Shown one piece after another: positions 25,330-33,859 of a stretch of 64,000 nt of DNA; position 1 is the stretch's first letter, and each line of letters begins with the position of its first letter. Made by a program: the position numbers and the translations under genes. Below the pieces are notes generated by a model. The model ran no database searches and was not told the DNA's origin. It saw only the letters and a program-made list of their open reading frames with translations. Source of the DNA: Pseudomonas putida (GTDB taxonomy: Bacteria; Pseudomonadota; Gammaproteobacteria; Pseudomonadales; Pseudomonadaceae); the NCBI RefSeq assembly GCF_002025705.1, contig NZ_CP018846.1, positions 4,703,501-4,767,500 of the forward strand. Reading direction: 5' to 3'.

Positions 25330-26610
25330 TCAGAGCTTTTCGCTGGTCACCTGCACATGCATAGCCCGCCCAGCACCAAGCCCAAACACGATCGCCCCGA
25401 CGCCAAGCACAGCGAAAATCCAGCCCACCGCCGCCCAGCCGCCAGTCATGTCATGCACCAGGCCGACCGCAAACGGGCCCATGGACGCCAGGGTATAACC
25501 CACGCCCTGAGCCATGCTCGACAGGTTCGCCGCTACATGGGCATCCTTCGAACGCAGCACGATCAGTGTCAACGCCAGGGCAAAGGTACCGCCCTGCCCC
25601 AGCCCCAACAGCACCGCCCAGCCCCACAGCCCGTCGACAGGTGCATACAGGCAACCGAACAGCCCCGCCAACGTCACCAGCATAACGATCACGATAGCCA
25701 GGCGCTGGTCCTTGCCGCGGGTCGCCAGCCAAGGGGCACTCAGCGAACTGACCAGCTGCACGATCACCGATCCGGACAGCACCAGGCCGGCCTCGGTCGG
25801 GCTCAGGCCACGACCGATGAGAATCGACGGCAACCAGCCAAAGACGATGTACGCCAGTGACGACTGCAGCCCCATGTACAGCGTTACCTGCCACGCCAGC
25901 GGGTCACGCCACAGCCCGCGCACCCGGTAGGCGACCTTGTGCATGCCATGGCCCTGGCGCGCTTGCGGCAACCAGATGAGCATGGCCAGCAGCGCCGGTA
26001 TCATCCAGAAGCCCAGGCCAAGGGCCCAGTTGCCATCGAAGTGCTGGGTCAGCGGCACGGTGGCCCCGGCCGCCATGGCCGCCCCCAGGCACAGGGCCAT
26101 GGTGTAGACGCCGGTCAGGGTACCCGCATGCTGCGGGAAGTCGCGCTTGACGATACCCGGCAACAGCACGCCGATGATGCCGATGCTGGCCCCGGCCATC
26201 ACGCTGCCGATGAATACGCCGGCAGCCCCCAGGGCGCTGCGCACCACGATACCCAACGCCAGGGTGAGCAGGATGCCAAGGATCACCCGCTCGCTGCCAA
26301 AGCGGCGCGCCAGGACCGGCGCCAGCGGTGCGAACAGCCCCAGGCAGAGCACCGGCAAGGTGGTCAGCAAGCCAGCCTCGGAGGCATTCAGGCCGAGCCC
26401 CGCAGCGACCTGGCCAAGCACAGGCGCCATGCTCGACAACGCCGGGCGCAGGTTCAACGCCACCAGCACAAGGCCCAGCAGCAACAGCCAAGGCCGCCGC
26501 AGAGCCGGCGGTTGTTGTTGCACCTGGGCATCGTCGGCTTCGGCGTCGATCAGCAGTTCTTCCAGGTCTCGCTCGCGGGCAGGCGCGTCTCGGGTCATTG
26601 GTTCAGCCAT
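25330..26610 (-). CDS. MFS transporter, CynX/NimT-like
   Basis: 426 aa, with about 12 membrane helices after a charged cytoplasmic N-terminal tail of ~38 residues. The segment LNLRPALSSMAPVLGQVAAGLGL, then LLTTLPVLCLGLFAPLAP, is typical of the CynX/NimT branch (cyanate, nitroimidazole and related anion carriers). The true substrate is not known. It lies 13 bp downstream of the FadR-type regulator gene on the same strand, so both form one transcript and the transporter is probably controlled by that regulator. An in-frame ATG at 26598 is an alternative start. Confidence 0.88.
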   Translation of the reverse strand: MAEPMTRDAPARERDLEELLIDAEADDAQVQQQPPALRRPWLLLLGLVLVALNLRPALSSMAPVLGQVAAGLGLNASEAGLLTTLPVLCLGLFAPLAPVLARRFGSERVILGILLTLALGIVVRSALGAAGVFIGSVMAGASIGIIGVLLPGIVKRDFPQHAGTLTGVYTMALCLGAAMAAGATVPLTQHFDGNWALGLGFWMIPALLAMLIWLPQARQGHGMHKVAYRVRGLWRDPLAWQVTLYMGLQSSLAYIVFGWLPSILIGRGLSPTEAGLVLSGSVIVQLVSSLSAPWLATRGKDQRLAIVIVMLVTLAGLFGCLYAPVDGLWGWAVLLGLGQGGTFALALTLIVLRSKDAHVAANLSSMAQGVGYTLASMGPFAVGLVHDMTGGWAAVGWIFAVLGVGAIVFGLGAGRAMHVQVTSEKL

Positions 26611-26623
26611 GGCCTTCTCGTCT

Positions 26624-27274
26624 TCAGGATTCGATGAGGGTCCGGCTCAGGGCCTTGGCCCGCTCCGGATCGCGTTGTTCGATGGCGTCGAGGATCTGCC
26701 CGTGCAGGTCGAAAGTCGCCTGGCTGCGCGGCACAGTCGCCATGTTGTGTTGCAGCGCGGCGGCAACCACACCGGAAAAGTAACGGTACAACTCGCTCAG
26801 AGCTGGGTTGTGCGCGGCGTCGATCAGCCGCTGGTGGAAAACCAGGTCGCAGCTGACATAGGCATCGACATCACCGTGAAAGTGCCCGGCACTGCCGGTC
26901 AGTGCTGCACGCAAGCCGCGCAGGTCTTCGTCGGTACGGCGCAATGCCGCCAGGCCGATCGCCTCGGTTTCGAGGATGTGCCGAGTCTCGCGAGCCTGCT
27001 CCAGGGTGCAGCGCGACATGGCCTGCACGGCCTGCAGCGGGTCCTGGCATGTACGCAGGTAACTGCCGTCACCCTGGCGGATTTCCACCAGGCCACTGAA
27101 TGCGAGCACGCGCATGGCCTCGCGCACAGTGTTGCGGCTGATGCCCAACTCCAGTGCCAGCACCGGCTCGGTCGGTAGCCGCTGCCCGACTTGCCAGTCG
27201 CCTTGCACAATACGCTCACGCATGCGCTCTACGGCCAGTTCGACCAATGAACGCTTGGTCAATTCACTGCTCAT
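26624..27274 (-). CDS. GntR-family regulator, FadR subfamily
   Basis: 216 aa from the ATG at 27274 (a TTG three codons earlier is possible). The N-terminal winged helix-turn-helix reads ERIVQGDWQVGQRLPTEPVLALELGISRNTVREAMRVL (residues ~18-55), and the C-terminal ~150 aa are an all-helical FCD-type effector domain. Possible metal-site residues include the Asp/His pairs in DLVFHQRLIDAAHNP and SQATFDLHGQI. FadR-type proteins usually answer to an organic acid. It is followed by the MFS gene and faces the divergent phosphodiesterase gene across a region with a perfect palindrome. Confidence 0.9.
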   Translation of the reverse strand: MSSELTKRSLVELAVERMRERIVQGDWQVGQRLPTEPVLALELGISRNTVREAMRVLAFSGLVEIRQGDGSYLRTCQDPLQAVQAMSRCTLEQARETRHILETEAIGLAALRRTDEDLRGLRAALTGSAGHFHGDVDAYVSCDLVFHQRLIDAAHNPALSELYRYFSGVVAAALQHNMATVPRSQATFDLHGQILDAIEQRDPERAKALSRTLIES

Positions 27275-27334
27275 CTTACTCAACCAATCATCCGATGAAT
27301 TTACCGAGCATACTGGAACGCCATCCGGACATCA

Positions 27335-27369
27335 ATTCAACTGGCATTTCTACCAGTTGCCAGTTGAAT
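27335..27369. promoter_or_regulatory. Palindromic candidate operator before the phosphodiesterase gene
   Basis: ATTCAACTGGCA (27335-27346) and its exact complement TGCCAGTTGAAT (27358-27369) enclose 11 bp that contain a further CCAGT half-site. It sits 43 bp before the ATG at 27413 and 60 bp from the regulator start, a natural place for a repressor. Binding by the neighbouring FadR-type protein is inferred. Confidence 0.5.
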
Positions 27370-27412
27370 GCCTTGTTGCAACGCTTGGCTCGACTCCATC
27401 AAGGCCCCATTC

Positions 27413-28621
27413 ATGCCCACTTCCAAAATACTGCGGCTGGCTGTACTGGTTGCAGCCATACTGCTGCTCGGCCTGTTCTTCAAAGGCTGCGACCAGAGAC
27501 AACCCCCAACGCAACCCAAGACACTCATCATCGGCATGGACGGCGTCCAGTTGCAGCACTATGAAAAACTGGGCGGCGATACCAACCTGCAGAAGCGCCT
27601 GTTTTACGGCAAAGCCTATGCGGGCGGTATTACCGGCCGGGCCAGCGAGCAGGCCACCGTGAGTGGCCCAGGGTGGATCACCCTGCTCACAGGTGTATGG
27701 GCCAACAAACACGGGGTCGTTTCCAATGTGGAGTCCTTGCGAGTCGACCCCAAGTTCCCCAGCCTGTTCAAACGACTTCGTGATGCACTACCGAATGCGT
27801 ACATCTCCAGCATCGTCAACTGGTCGCCGATCAACACCGCGTACCTGCTGGTAGACGGGCAAGGTAACAATGTGCGCGAAAGCGGCCTGAGCGATGAGCA
27901 GGTCACGACGCGAACACTGGAAATTCTGGAAAATACACCCGCCGACTTCACCTTCATCCAGCTCGACGAACCCGACGAAGCTGGCCACGCCAGCGGCTTC
28001 GGGCCCGCCTACCAGTTTGCCCTGCACGAAGCTGACAACAGGCTGGGGCGTCTGCTGGATAAAGTCGAGGAGCGAGCCTACAAGCACCCGCAGGAGGACT
28101 GGCTGGTACTCGTTTGCACCGACCACGGACGTGATTACTGGGGCTCAGGCCACGGTGGTGTGACCGAGCAGGAGAAGACGGTCTTCATTGCCAGCAACAA
28201 GCCTTTGAACGAAGAGCTGAGCCAACCGAGCATTCCACAGGACAACCCGGGGCCCAACAACTTGTATGGCTACGCAGCGCAAACGTCGGTGGCCCCGACT
28301 GTGCTCAGGCACATGAAGCTCGACCTGCTGCCGGAGTGGAAACTCGATGGCACACCGCTGCTGGGCACCACCGGCGTACGCAAGGCGCGGGCCATTGAAG
28401 GCGACGCAAAGCTGCTGTGGAACAGCGATTCACAAGGCACGGTGATCATTCACAAAAATGACCAGGTTGTCGCGAACGTGCCGGCCTACCTGCAGCAATG
28501 GACTGATCCACAGGGCATGCGCCAGGCCAGCGACTATGTGCTTGAGCTCGATGATACACCGATAGCTGTGCGGACCCGACCGGTCAGCAAGCCATTCATC
28601 ATTGAGGAAAGTAGCGACTGA
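27413..28621 (+). CDS. Membrane-anchored alkaline-phosphatase-superfamily hydrolase (NPP-like)
   Basis: 402 aa from the ATG at 27413. A hydrophobic segment (residues ~6-23) ends in FFKGC26; the Lys before Gly makes a poor lipobox, so either a lipoprotein or a simple N-terminal anchor is possible, with the enzyme facing the periplasm. Metal and nucleophile positions of the nucleotide pyrophosphatase/phosphodiesterase group can be placed: D43 (IIGMDGV), T82 or S84 (ATVSGPGW), D185/D188/H192 (LDEPDEAGH), D237-H238 (TDHGR) and H247 (GHGG). The substrate is unknown. It is divergent from the FadR-type regulator and convergent with hisC. Confidence 0.85.
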   Translation: MPTSKILRLAVLVAAILLLGLFFKGCDQRQPPTQPKTLIIGMDGVQLQHYEKLGGDTNLQKRLFYGKAYAGGITGRASEQATVSGPGWITLLTGVWANKHGVVSNVESLRVDPKFPSLFKRLRDALPNAYISSIVNWSPINTAYLLVDGQGNNVRESGLSDEQVTTRTLEILENTPADFTFIQLDEPDEAGHASGFGPAYQFALHEADNRLGRLLDKVEERAYKHPQEDWLVLVCTDHGRDYWGSGHGGVTEQEKTVFIASNKPLNEELSQPSIPQDNPGPNNLYGYAAQTSVAPTVLRHMKLDLLPEWKLDGTPLLGTTGVRKARAIEGDAKLLWNSDSQGTVIIHKNDQVVANVPAYLQQWTDPQGMRQASDYVLELDDTPIAVRTRPVSKPFIIEESSD

Positions 28622-28676
28622 TATATGCGGCATCGTTTGCAGGAGCGAGCTCGCCCGCCCCTGCGGCACGCCATGC

Positions 28677-29726
28677 TCAGTTCAGTGCATCGATCAACGC
28701 CTGGTTCATCGCCGGCGTGCCGATGGTGATACGCAGGAACTGGGCAATCCGCTCCTGCTTGAAGTGACGCACGATCACCCCTTGTTCACGCAGACGCGCC
28801 GCCAGCTGCGCGGCATCCTGCTGCGGATGGCGGGCGAAGATGAAGTTGGCCGCCGATGGCAGCACCTCGAAGCCCTTCGCTACCAGTTGTTCGACCAGCG
28901 CTTCACGGCTGTCGATTACCTTGCGGCAAGTTTCCTCGAAGTAGGCCTGATCTTCGAACGCCGCCGCCGCACCCACGATGGCCATACGGTCCAACGGATA
29001 GGAGTTGAAGCTGTTCTTGATCCGTTCCAGCGCTTCGATCAGGTCCGGATGGCCGACAGCCAGACCAACCCGCAGCCCGGCCAGCGAGCGCGATTTCGAC
29101 AGGGTCTGAGTCACCAGCAGGTTGTCGTAGCGGTCCACCAGGCTGATAGCCGTCTCACCACCGAAGTCGATGTAGGCTTCATCCACCACCACGACCGAAT
29201 CACGGTTGGCCTGCAGCAACTGCTCTATCGCTTGCAGCGGCAGCAGGCAGCCGGTCGGTGCGTTGGGGTTGGGGAAGATGATCCCGGCGTTGGCCCTGGC
29301 GTAGTCGGCGATGCGGATCTGGAACTGCTCGTCCAGCGCCACCTGCTCGAATGGAATGCCGTACAGGCCGCAGTAGACCGGATAGAAGCTGTAGCTGACA
29401 TCCGGGAACAGCAGCGGACCACGGTCGTGCTGGAACAAGCCGTGGAATATGTGTGCCAGCACCTCGTCCGAGCCATTGCCGACGAATACCTGAGCCGGGG
29501 TGACACCGTAGTACTCGGCCACCGCCTGCTTGAGCCGGTCACTGTTCGGGTCCGGATAAAGGCGCAGGTTATCGTTCAGTTCCGCGCGCATGGCGTCCAG
29601 CGCCTTGGGCGACGGGCCATACGGGTTCTCGTTGGTGTTCAGCTTCACCAGGCGGGCCATTTTGGGCTGCTCGCCCGGCACGTAAGGTACCAACGCCTTG
29701 ACGAAGGGGCTCCAGAATCGACTCAT
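28677..29726 (-). CDS. hisC: Histidinol-phosphate aminotransferase
   Basis: 349 aa, PLP enzyme of fold type I. It converts imidazole acetol phosphate and glutamate to histidinol phosphate, step 7 of histidine synthesis. The PLP lysine is K211 in TLSKSRSLAGLRVG; the substrate segment NTNENPYGPSP (30-40) and the NPNAPTG loop (~153-159) are also seen. It starts 2 bp after hisD, so it is the last gene of the hisGDC run. P. putida may carry a second aminotransferase able to do this step; the location argues that this one is the biosynthetic HisC. Confidence 0.96.
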   Translation of the reverse strand: MSRFWSPFVKALVPYVPGEQPKMARLVKLNTNENPYGPSPKALDAMRAELNDNLRLYPDPNSDRLKQAVAEYYGVTPAQVFVGNGSDEVLAHIFHGLFQHDRGPLLFPDVSYSFYPVYCGLYGIPFEQVALDEQFQIRIADYARANAGIIFPNPNAPTGCLLPLQAIEQLLQANRDSVVVVDEAYIDFGGETAISLVDRYDNLLVTQTLSKSRSLAGLRVGLAVGHPDLIEALERIKNSFNSYPLDRMAIVGAAAAFEDQAYFEETCRKVIDSREALVEQLVAKGFEVLPSAANFIFARHPQQDAAQLAARLREQGVIVRHFKQERIAQFLRITIGTPAMNQALIDALN

Positions 29727-29728
29727 GC

Positions 29729-31054
29729 TCAGTTCCCCTTGTCTTGGGTCAGGATACGGTATTCAGCGCTACGGGCGTGGGCGGTCAGCGACTCGCCACG
29801 GGCCAGGACCGAGGCAGTGTGGCCGAGCTCGGACGCACCCTGCTCGGAGCAGAAGATGATCGACGAGCGCTTCTGGAAGTCATACACCCCCAGCGGCGAC
29901 GAGAAACGCGCGGTACCGGAAGTCGGCAGCACGTGGTTGGGGCCGGCGCAGTAGTCGCCCAGCGCTTCGCTGGTGTGACGGCCCATGAAGATCGCACCGG
30001 CGTGGCGGATCTGCGGCAACCAGGCTTGCGGGTCGGCGACCGAGAGTTCCAGATGCTCAGGGGCAATGCGGTTGGCCACCTCAATGGCCTGCTGCATGTC
30101 GCACACTTGAATCAGCGCACCACGGCCGTTGATCGACTTCTCGATGATCTCGGCACGTTCCATGGTCGGCAGCAGCTTGTCGATGCTCGCGGCCACGCGG
30201 TCGAGGAACGCGGCATCCGGGCTGACCAGGATGGCTTGGGCGTCTTCATCGTGCTCGGCCTGGGAGAACAGGTCCATGGCGATCCAGTCCGGGTCGGTCT
30301 GGCCGTCGCACACCACGAGGATTTCCGAAGGGCCAGCGATCATGTCGATGCCGACTTGGCCGAACACGTGGCGTTTGGCGGTGGCCACGTAGATATTGCC
30401 CGGGCCGACGATCTTGTCCACCTGCGGCACGCTTTCGGTGCCATAAGCCAAGGCAGCAACGGCCTGGGCACCGCCGACGGTGAACACCCGGTCGACACCG
30501 GCAATGCAGGCGGCGGCCAGCACCAGTTCGTTGACCTCACCACGCGGGGTCGGCACCACCATCACCACTTCGGTAACGCCGGCGACCTTGGCCGGAATGG
30601 CGTTCATCAGCACCGAAGACGGGTATGACGCCTTGCCACCCGGCACGTACAGGCCGGCACGGTCCAGCGGGGTGACCTTCTGGCCGAGTACGGTGCCATC
30701 AGCTTCGGTGTACTGCCAGGAGTCCTGCTTCTGCCGCTCGTGGTACAGGCGCACGCGATTGGCCGCTTTCTCCAGGGCTTCACGCTGGCCGTCGGTGATG
30801 CGGGTCAGGGCCAGTTCCAGGCGCTCGCGGCCGAGGATCAAGTCATCGATGGACGTGGCGTCAACGCCATCGAAACGCTGGGTGAATTCCACCAGCGCGG
30901 CGTCACCGCGCTCGCGCACGGCCTTGATGATGTCGAGCACGCGCTGGTTGACCGCGTCATCGGACACACTTTCCCAGCTCAGCAGTTGATCCAGATGTCG
31001 GGCGAAATCCGGATCAGCAGCGTTGAGACGGGCAATTGCAGTGGACACGGTCAT
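29729..31054 (-). CDS. hisD: Histidinol dehydrogenase
   Basis: 441 aa, full length. A zinc enzyme that oxidises histidinol to histidine in two NAD-dependent steps, the end of the pathway. Recognisable blocks are YVPGGKASYPSSVLMNAIPAK, the nucleotide-site VGGAQAVAALAYGT and DMIAGPSEILVVCDG, and the C-terminal GPNHVLPTSGTARFSSPLGV. It lies between hisG and hisC on the same strand, with a 126-bp gap to hisG in which I see no terminator. Confidence 0.97.
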   Translation of the reverse strand: MTVSTAIARLNAADPDFARHLDQLLSWESVSDDAVNQRVLDIIKAVRERGDAALVEFTQRFDGVDATSIDDLILGRERLELALTRITDGQREALEKAANRVRLYHERQKQDSWQYTEADGTVLGQKVTPLDRAGLYVPGGKASYPSSVLMNAIPAKVAGVTEVVMVVPTPRGEVNELVLAAACIAGVDRVFTVGGAQAVAALAYGTESVPQVDKIVGPGNIYVATAKRHVFGQVGIDMIAGPSEILVVCDGQTDPDWIAMDLFSQAEHDEDAQAILVSPDAAFLDRVAASIDKLLPTMERAEIIEKSINGRGALIQVCDMQQAIEVANRIAPEHLELSVADPQAWLPQIRHAGAIFMGRHTSEALGDYCAGPNHVLPTSGTARFSSPLGVYDFQKRSSIIFCSEQGASELGHTASVLARGESLTAHARSAEYRILTQDKGN

Positions 31055-31180
31055 GGCGAGGGCCTCGATTATTAGCGAATGCTCAGGCGCCCTAGGCTAC
31101 CAGTCCATCCGCGCGGGCACCCGAGAAAAGTGGCTATGACGCGGATAGACGGGCGCGACAGCGGAGGTCGCGCGCAGAAG

Positions 31181-31816
31181 TCAACCGCGGTGTCGCGACT
31201 CGACCGCTTGGCGCAGCGTGTCGATCAGGCTTTGGATGCGGGCGTGCTGCATCTTCATGGAGGCCTTGTTGACCACCAGGCGCGAGCTGATCGTGGCGAT
31301 CAGTTCCTGGGGCTCCAGGCCGTTGGCACGCAGGGTGTTACCGGTGTCGACCACGTCGATGATCTTGTCGGCGAGGTTGATCAGCGGCGCCAGCTCCATC
31401 GAGCCGTACAGCTTGATGATGTCGACCTGGCGGCCTTGTTCGGCGTAATAACGCTTGGCCACGTTGACGAACTTGGTGGCCACGCGCAGGCGGCCCTTGG
31501 GCTCGGGCGCACCAACCACACCGGCGGTCATCAGCTTGCAGCGGGCAATCTGCAGGTCCAGTGGTTCATACAGGCCCTGGCCGCCGTACTCCATCAGCAC
31601 GTCCTTGCCAGCCACACCGAGGTCGGCGGCACCATGCTCGACATAGGTCGGCACGTCGGTGGCACGCACGATCAGCAGGCGCACGTCGTCCTGCGTGGTG
31701 GGGATGATCAGCTTGCGGCTCTTGTCCGGGTTCTCGGTCGGCACGATGCCGGCCTCGGCCAGCAATGGCAGGGTATCGTCGAGAATACGGCCTTTGGAAA
31801 GCGCGATGGTCAACAT
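31181..31816 (-). CDS. hisG: ATP phosphoribosyltransferase, short form
   Basis: 211 aa from the ATG at 31816 (MLTIALSKGRILDD). It condenses ATP with PRPP, the committed step of histidine synthesis. The PRPP-binding loop lies in the DIVDTGNTLRANGLE region (written DVVDTGNTLRANGLE here, ~155-170). At 211 residues it is the short form, which lacks the C-terminal regulatory ACT-like domain and is active only with the HisS-like subunit HisZ; hisZ is not in this window. It is transcribed in the same direction as murA upstream and hisD downstream. Confidence 0.96.
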   Translation of the reverse strand: MLTIALSKGRILDDTLPLLAEAGIVPTENPDKSRKLIIPTTQDDVRLLIVRATDVPTYVEHGAADLGVAGKDVLMEYGGQGLYEPLDLQIARCKLMTAGVVGAPEPKGRLRVATKFVNVAKRYYAEQGRQVDIIKLYGSMELAPLINLADKIIDVVDTGNTLRANGLEPQELIATISSRLVVNKASMKMQHARIQSLIDTLRQAVESRHRG

Positions 31817-31909
31817 TGGAACGTCGGTCCTTAAGCGGCTACTGCCGGCCGGGCTACTATCGCCCGACCGCATTCAATTCGAATGGCACATCCCTGTGCC
31901 AGCGGGCGA

Positions 31910-33175
31910 CTAGCCCGGTACGCGGCGGATTTTCGCGCCGAGCATCTGCAGTTTTTCCTCGATGCACTCGTAACCACGGTCGATGTGGTAGATGCGGTCG
32001 ATCAGGGTATCGCCATCGGCGACCAGCGCCGACAGCACCAGGCTGGCGGATGCACGCAGGTCGGTGGCCATTACCGGAGCCCCTTTGAGGGCCGGTACGC
32101 CAGTGACGATCGCGGTGTTGCCTTCGACCTGGATCTGCGCGCCCATGCGGTGCATTTCGTACACGTGCATGAAGCGGTTTTCGAAGATCGTCTCGATGAC
32201 TGCGCCAGTGCCTTCGGCGATGGCGTTCAGCGAGATGAACTGCGCCTGCATGTCGGTCGGGAACGCTGGGTACGGGGCAGTGCGCAGGTTGACGGCTTTC
32301 GGCCGCTTGCCGTGCATGTCCAGTTCGATCCAGTCCTCACCGGTAGTGAGGTCGGCGCCCGCTTCCTTCAGTTTTTCCAGTACCGCCTCGAGGATGGTCG
32401 GATCGGTATCCTTGACCTTGACGCGGCCGCCGGTTACGGCAGCGGCGACCAGGTAGGTGCCAGTCTCGATACGGTCGGGCATGACGCGGTAGTGGGCCGA
32501 GCCCAGGCGCTCGACGCCATCGATGGTGATGGTATCGGTACCGGCGCCCTGGACCTTGCCGCCCATGGCGTTGATGAAGTTGGCCAGGTCGACCACTTCA
32601 GGCTCGCGTGCAGCGTTCTGCAGCACGCTGCGGCCTTTGGCCAGGGCAGCGGCCATCATGATGTTCTCGGTACCGGTCACGCTGACGGTGTCGAAGAAGA
32701 AGTGCGCGCCGCGCAGGCCGCCTTCAGGCGCCTTGGCCTTGATGTAGCCGCCTTCGACTTCGATATTCGCCCCCATGGCCTCGAGGCCACGGATGTGCAG
32801 GTCGACCGGGCGCGAACCGATTGCGCAGCCACCTGGCAGTGCCACTTCGGCTTCACCGAAGCGCGCGACCATAGGACCGAGCACCAGGATCGAGGCGCGC
32901 ATGGTCTTGACCAGCTCGTAAGGGGCTACCAGGGTCTTGATGGTGCGCGGATCGATTTCCACCGCCAGCTTTTCGTCGATCACAGGCTCGATGCCCATGC
33001 GCCCGAACAGCTCGATCATGGTGGTGATGTCGTGCAGGTGCGGCAGGTTGCCCACGGTGACCGGGCCATCGGCCAGCAAGGTCGCCGCCAGGATCGGCAG
33101 AGCCGCGTTCTTCGCGCCGGAAATGCGGATCTCGCCGTCAAGACGAGCGCCGCCAGTAATAATCAGTTTGTCCAT
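31910..33175 (-). CDS. murA: UDP-N-acetylglucosamine 1-carboxyvinyltransferase
   Basis: 421 aa, the normal length. This cytosolic enzyme transfers enolpyruvate from PEP to UDP-GlcNAc, the first committed step of peptidoglycan synthesis. The catalytic cysteine is C117 in PGGCAIGSRPVDLH; having Cys rather than Asp predicts that the enzyme can be blocked by fosfomycin. The N-terminal GGARLDGEIRISGAKNAALP with the essential Lys-Asn is intact. ibaG ends 23 bp upstream and hisG follows. Confidence 0.98.
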   Translation of the reverse strand: MDKLIITGGARLDGEIRISGAKNAALPILAATLLADGPVTVGNLPHLHDITTMIELFGRMGIEPVIDEKLAVEIDPRTIKTLVAPYELVKTMRASILVLGPMVARFGEAEVALPGGCAIGSRPVDLHIRGLEAMGANIEVEGGYIKAKAPEGGLRGAHFFFDTVSVTGTENIMMAAALAKGRSVLQNAAREPEVVDLANFINAMGGKVQGAGTDTITIDGVERLGSAHYRVMPDRIETGTYLVAAAVTGGRVKVKDTDPTILEAVLEKLKEAGADLTTGEDWIELDMHGKRPKAVNLRTAPYPAFPTDMQAQFISLNAIAEGTGAVIETIFENRFMHVYEMHRMGAQIQVEGNTAIVTGVPALKGAPVMATDLRASASLVLSALVADGDTLIDRIYHIDRGYECIEEKLQMLGAKIRRVPG

Positions 33176-33198
33176 TGGTGTCTCGCCGCCAAGTTGGC

Positions 33199-33438
33199 TC
33201 AGGTGCGCTCAGCCCAGGCTGCGCTGCTGAAAAATTTCATGGTTACCGCATGGATGCTGCCATTGGCAATCCACGGATTCAGGTGAGCATAGATCGCCTG
33301 CTGACGTTTGACCGGGCTCAGGCCAGCCAACTCGTCGCTGATCACGTTCAACTGGAAGTTGCAGCCTTCGCCTTCAACTTCGACCCGGGATCCCGGCAAT
33401 TTCTCTTCAAGGAAGCTCTTAACTTCTACGGCCTGCAT
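33199..33438 (-). CDS. ibaG: BolA-family protein IbaG
   Basis: 79 aa from the ATG at 33438 (MQAVEVKSFLEEKLPGSRVEV); the frame is open further upstream but crosses the mlaB terminator. BolA/IbaG proteins bind 2Fe-2S clusters together with monothiol glutaredoxins. The invariant histidine region is GSIHAVTMKFFS near residues 60-71, and the FQLNVIS strand is typical. The position beside murA is kept in many proteobacteria, where the gene was called yrbA. It probably leads the ibaG-murA-hisGDC run. Confidence 0.93.
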   Translation of the reverse strand: MQAVEVKSFLEEKLPGSRVEVEGEGCNFQLNVISDELAGLSPVKRQQAIYAHLNPWIANGSIHAVTMKFFSSAAWAERT

Positions 33439-33483
33439 GCTCAACCTCAATCGGCGCCCGATGCGCACGGGTCGGCCATCATA

Positions 33484-33522
33484 CAAAAAAGCCCCTCGCC
33501 TGCGAAGCCCAACGAAGGGGCT
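33484..33522 (-). terminator. Terminator after mlaB (minus strand)
   Basis: On the minus strand, AGCCCCTTCG and CGAGGGGCT pair around a ~16-nt loop and are followed by six T. It separates the mla operon from the ibaG-murA transcript. Confidence 0.85.
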
Positions 33523-33556
33523 CGCGACCGAGGGGCCTCTCATCACTGCCAAGCCA

Positions 33557-33859
33557 TCAGCTTGCCAGCACCTCGTCGAGGTCATAAACCCCGGCAATCT
33601 CCCGCATGTCGTCGGGCATGCCGCGCACCTCGAAAGCCTTGCCGGCTGCCTGGGCATCACGGATGAACGCCAGCAGCAGCGACAGGCCGACACTGGTGGA
33701 ACGCCCCACGGCCGAGCAGTCCAGCACCAGGCGCGCTTCACGGCAAGCGCCGATCAGCGCCTTGCCCTGCTTGCGCAGGGCCGGCCCGCTACGGTAATCC
33801 AGTTCGCCGGCCAGGCACAGTACGCCCGGCTCGGCCATGGTTACAGCGGCTTCGCTCAT
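33557..33859 (-). CDS. mlaB: STAS-domain protein MlaB
   Basis: 100 aa, a single STAS domain. In the MlaFEDB complex it sits on the ATPase MlaF in the cytoplasm and is needed for its stability. The strand-helix region reads LVLDCSAVGRSTSVGLSLLLAF, where the conserved Ser/Thr residues lie at the helix start. The ATG overlaps the mlaC stop by 4 bp (ATGA), so it is co-translated with mlaC. It is the last gene of the mla operon, ahead of a terminator. Confidence 0.92.
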   Translation of the reverse strand: MSEAAVTMAEPGVLCLAGELDYRSGPALRKQGKALIGACREARLVLDCSAVGRSTSVGLSLLLAFIRDAQAAGKAFEVRGMPDDMREIAGVYDLDEVLAS

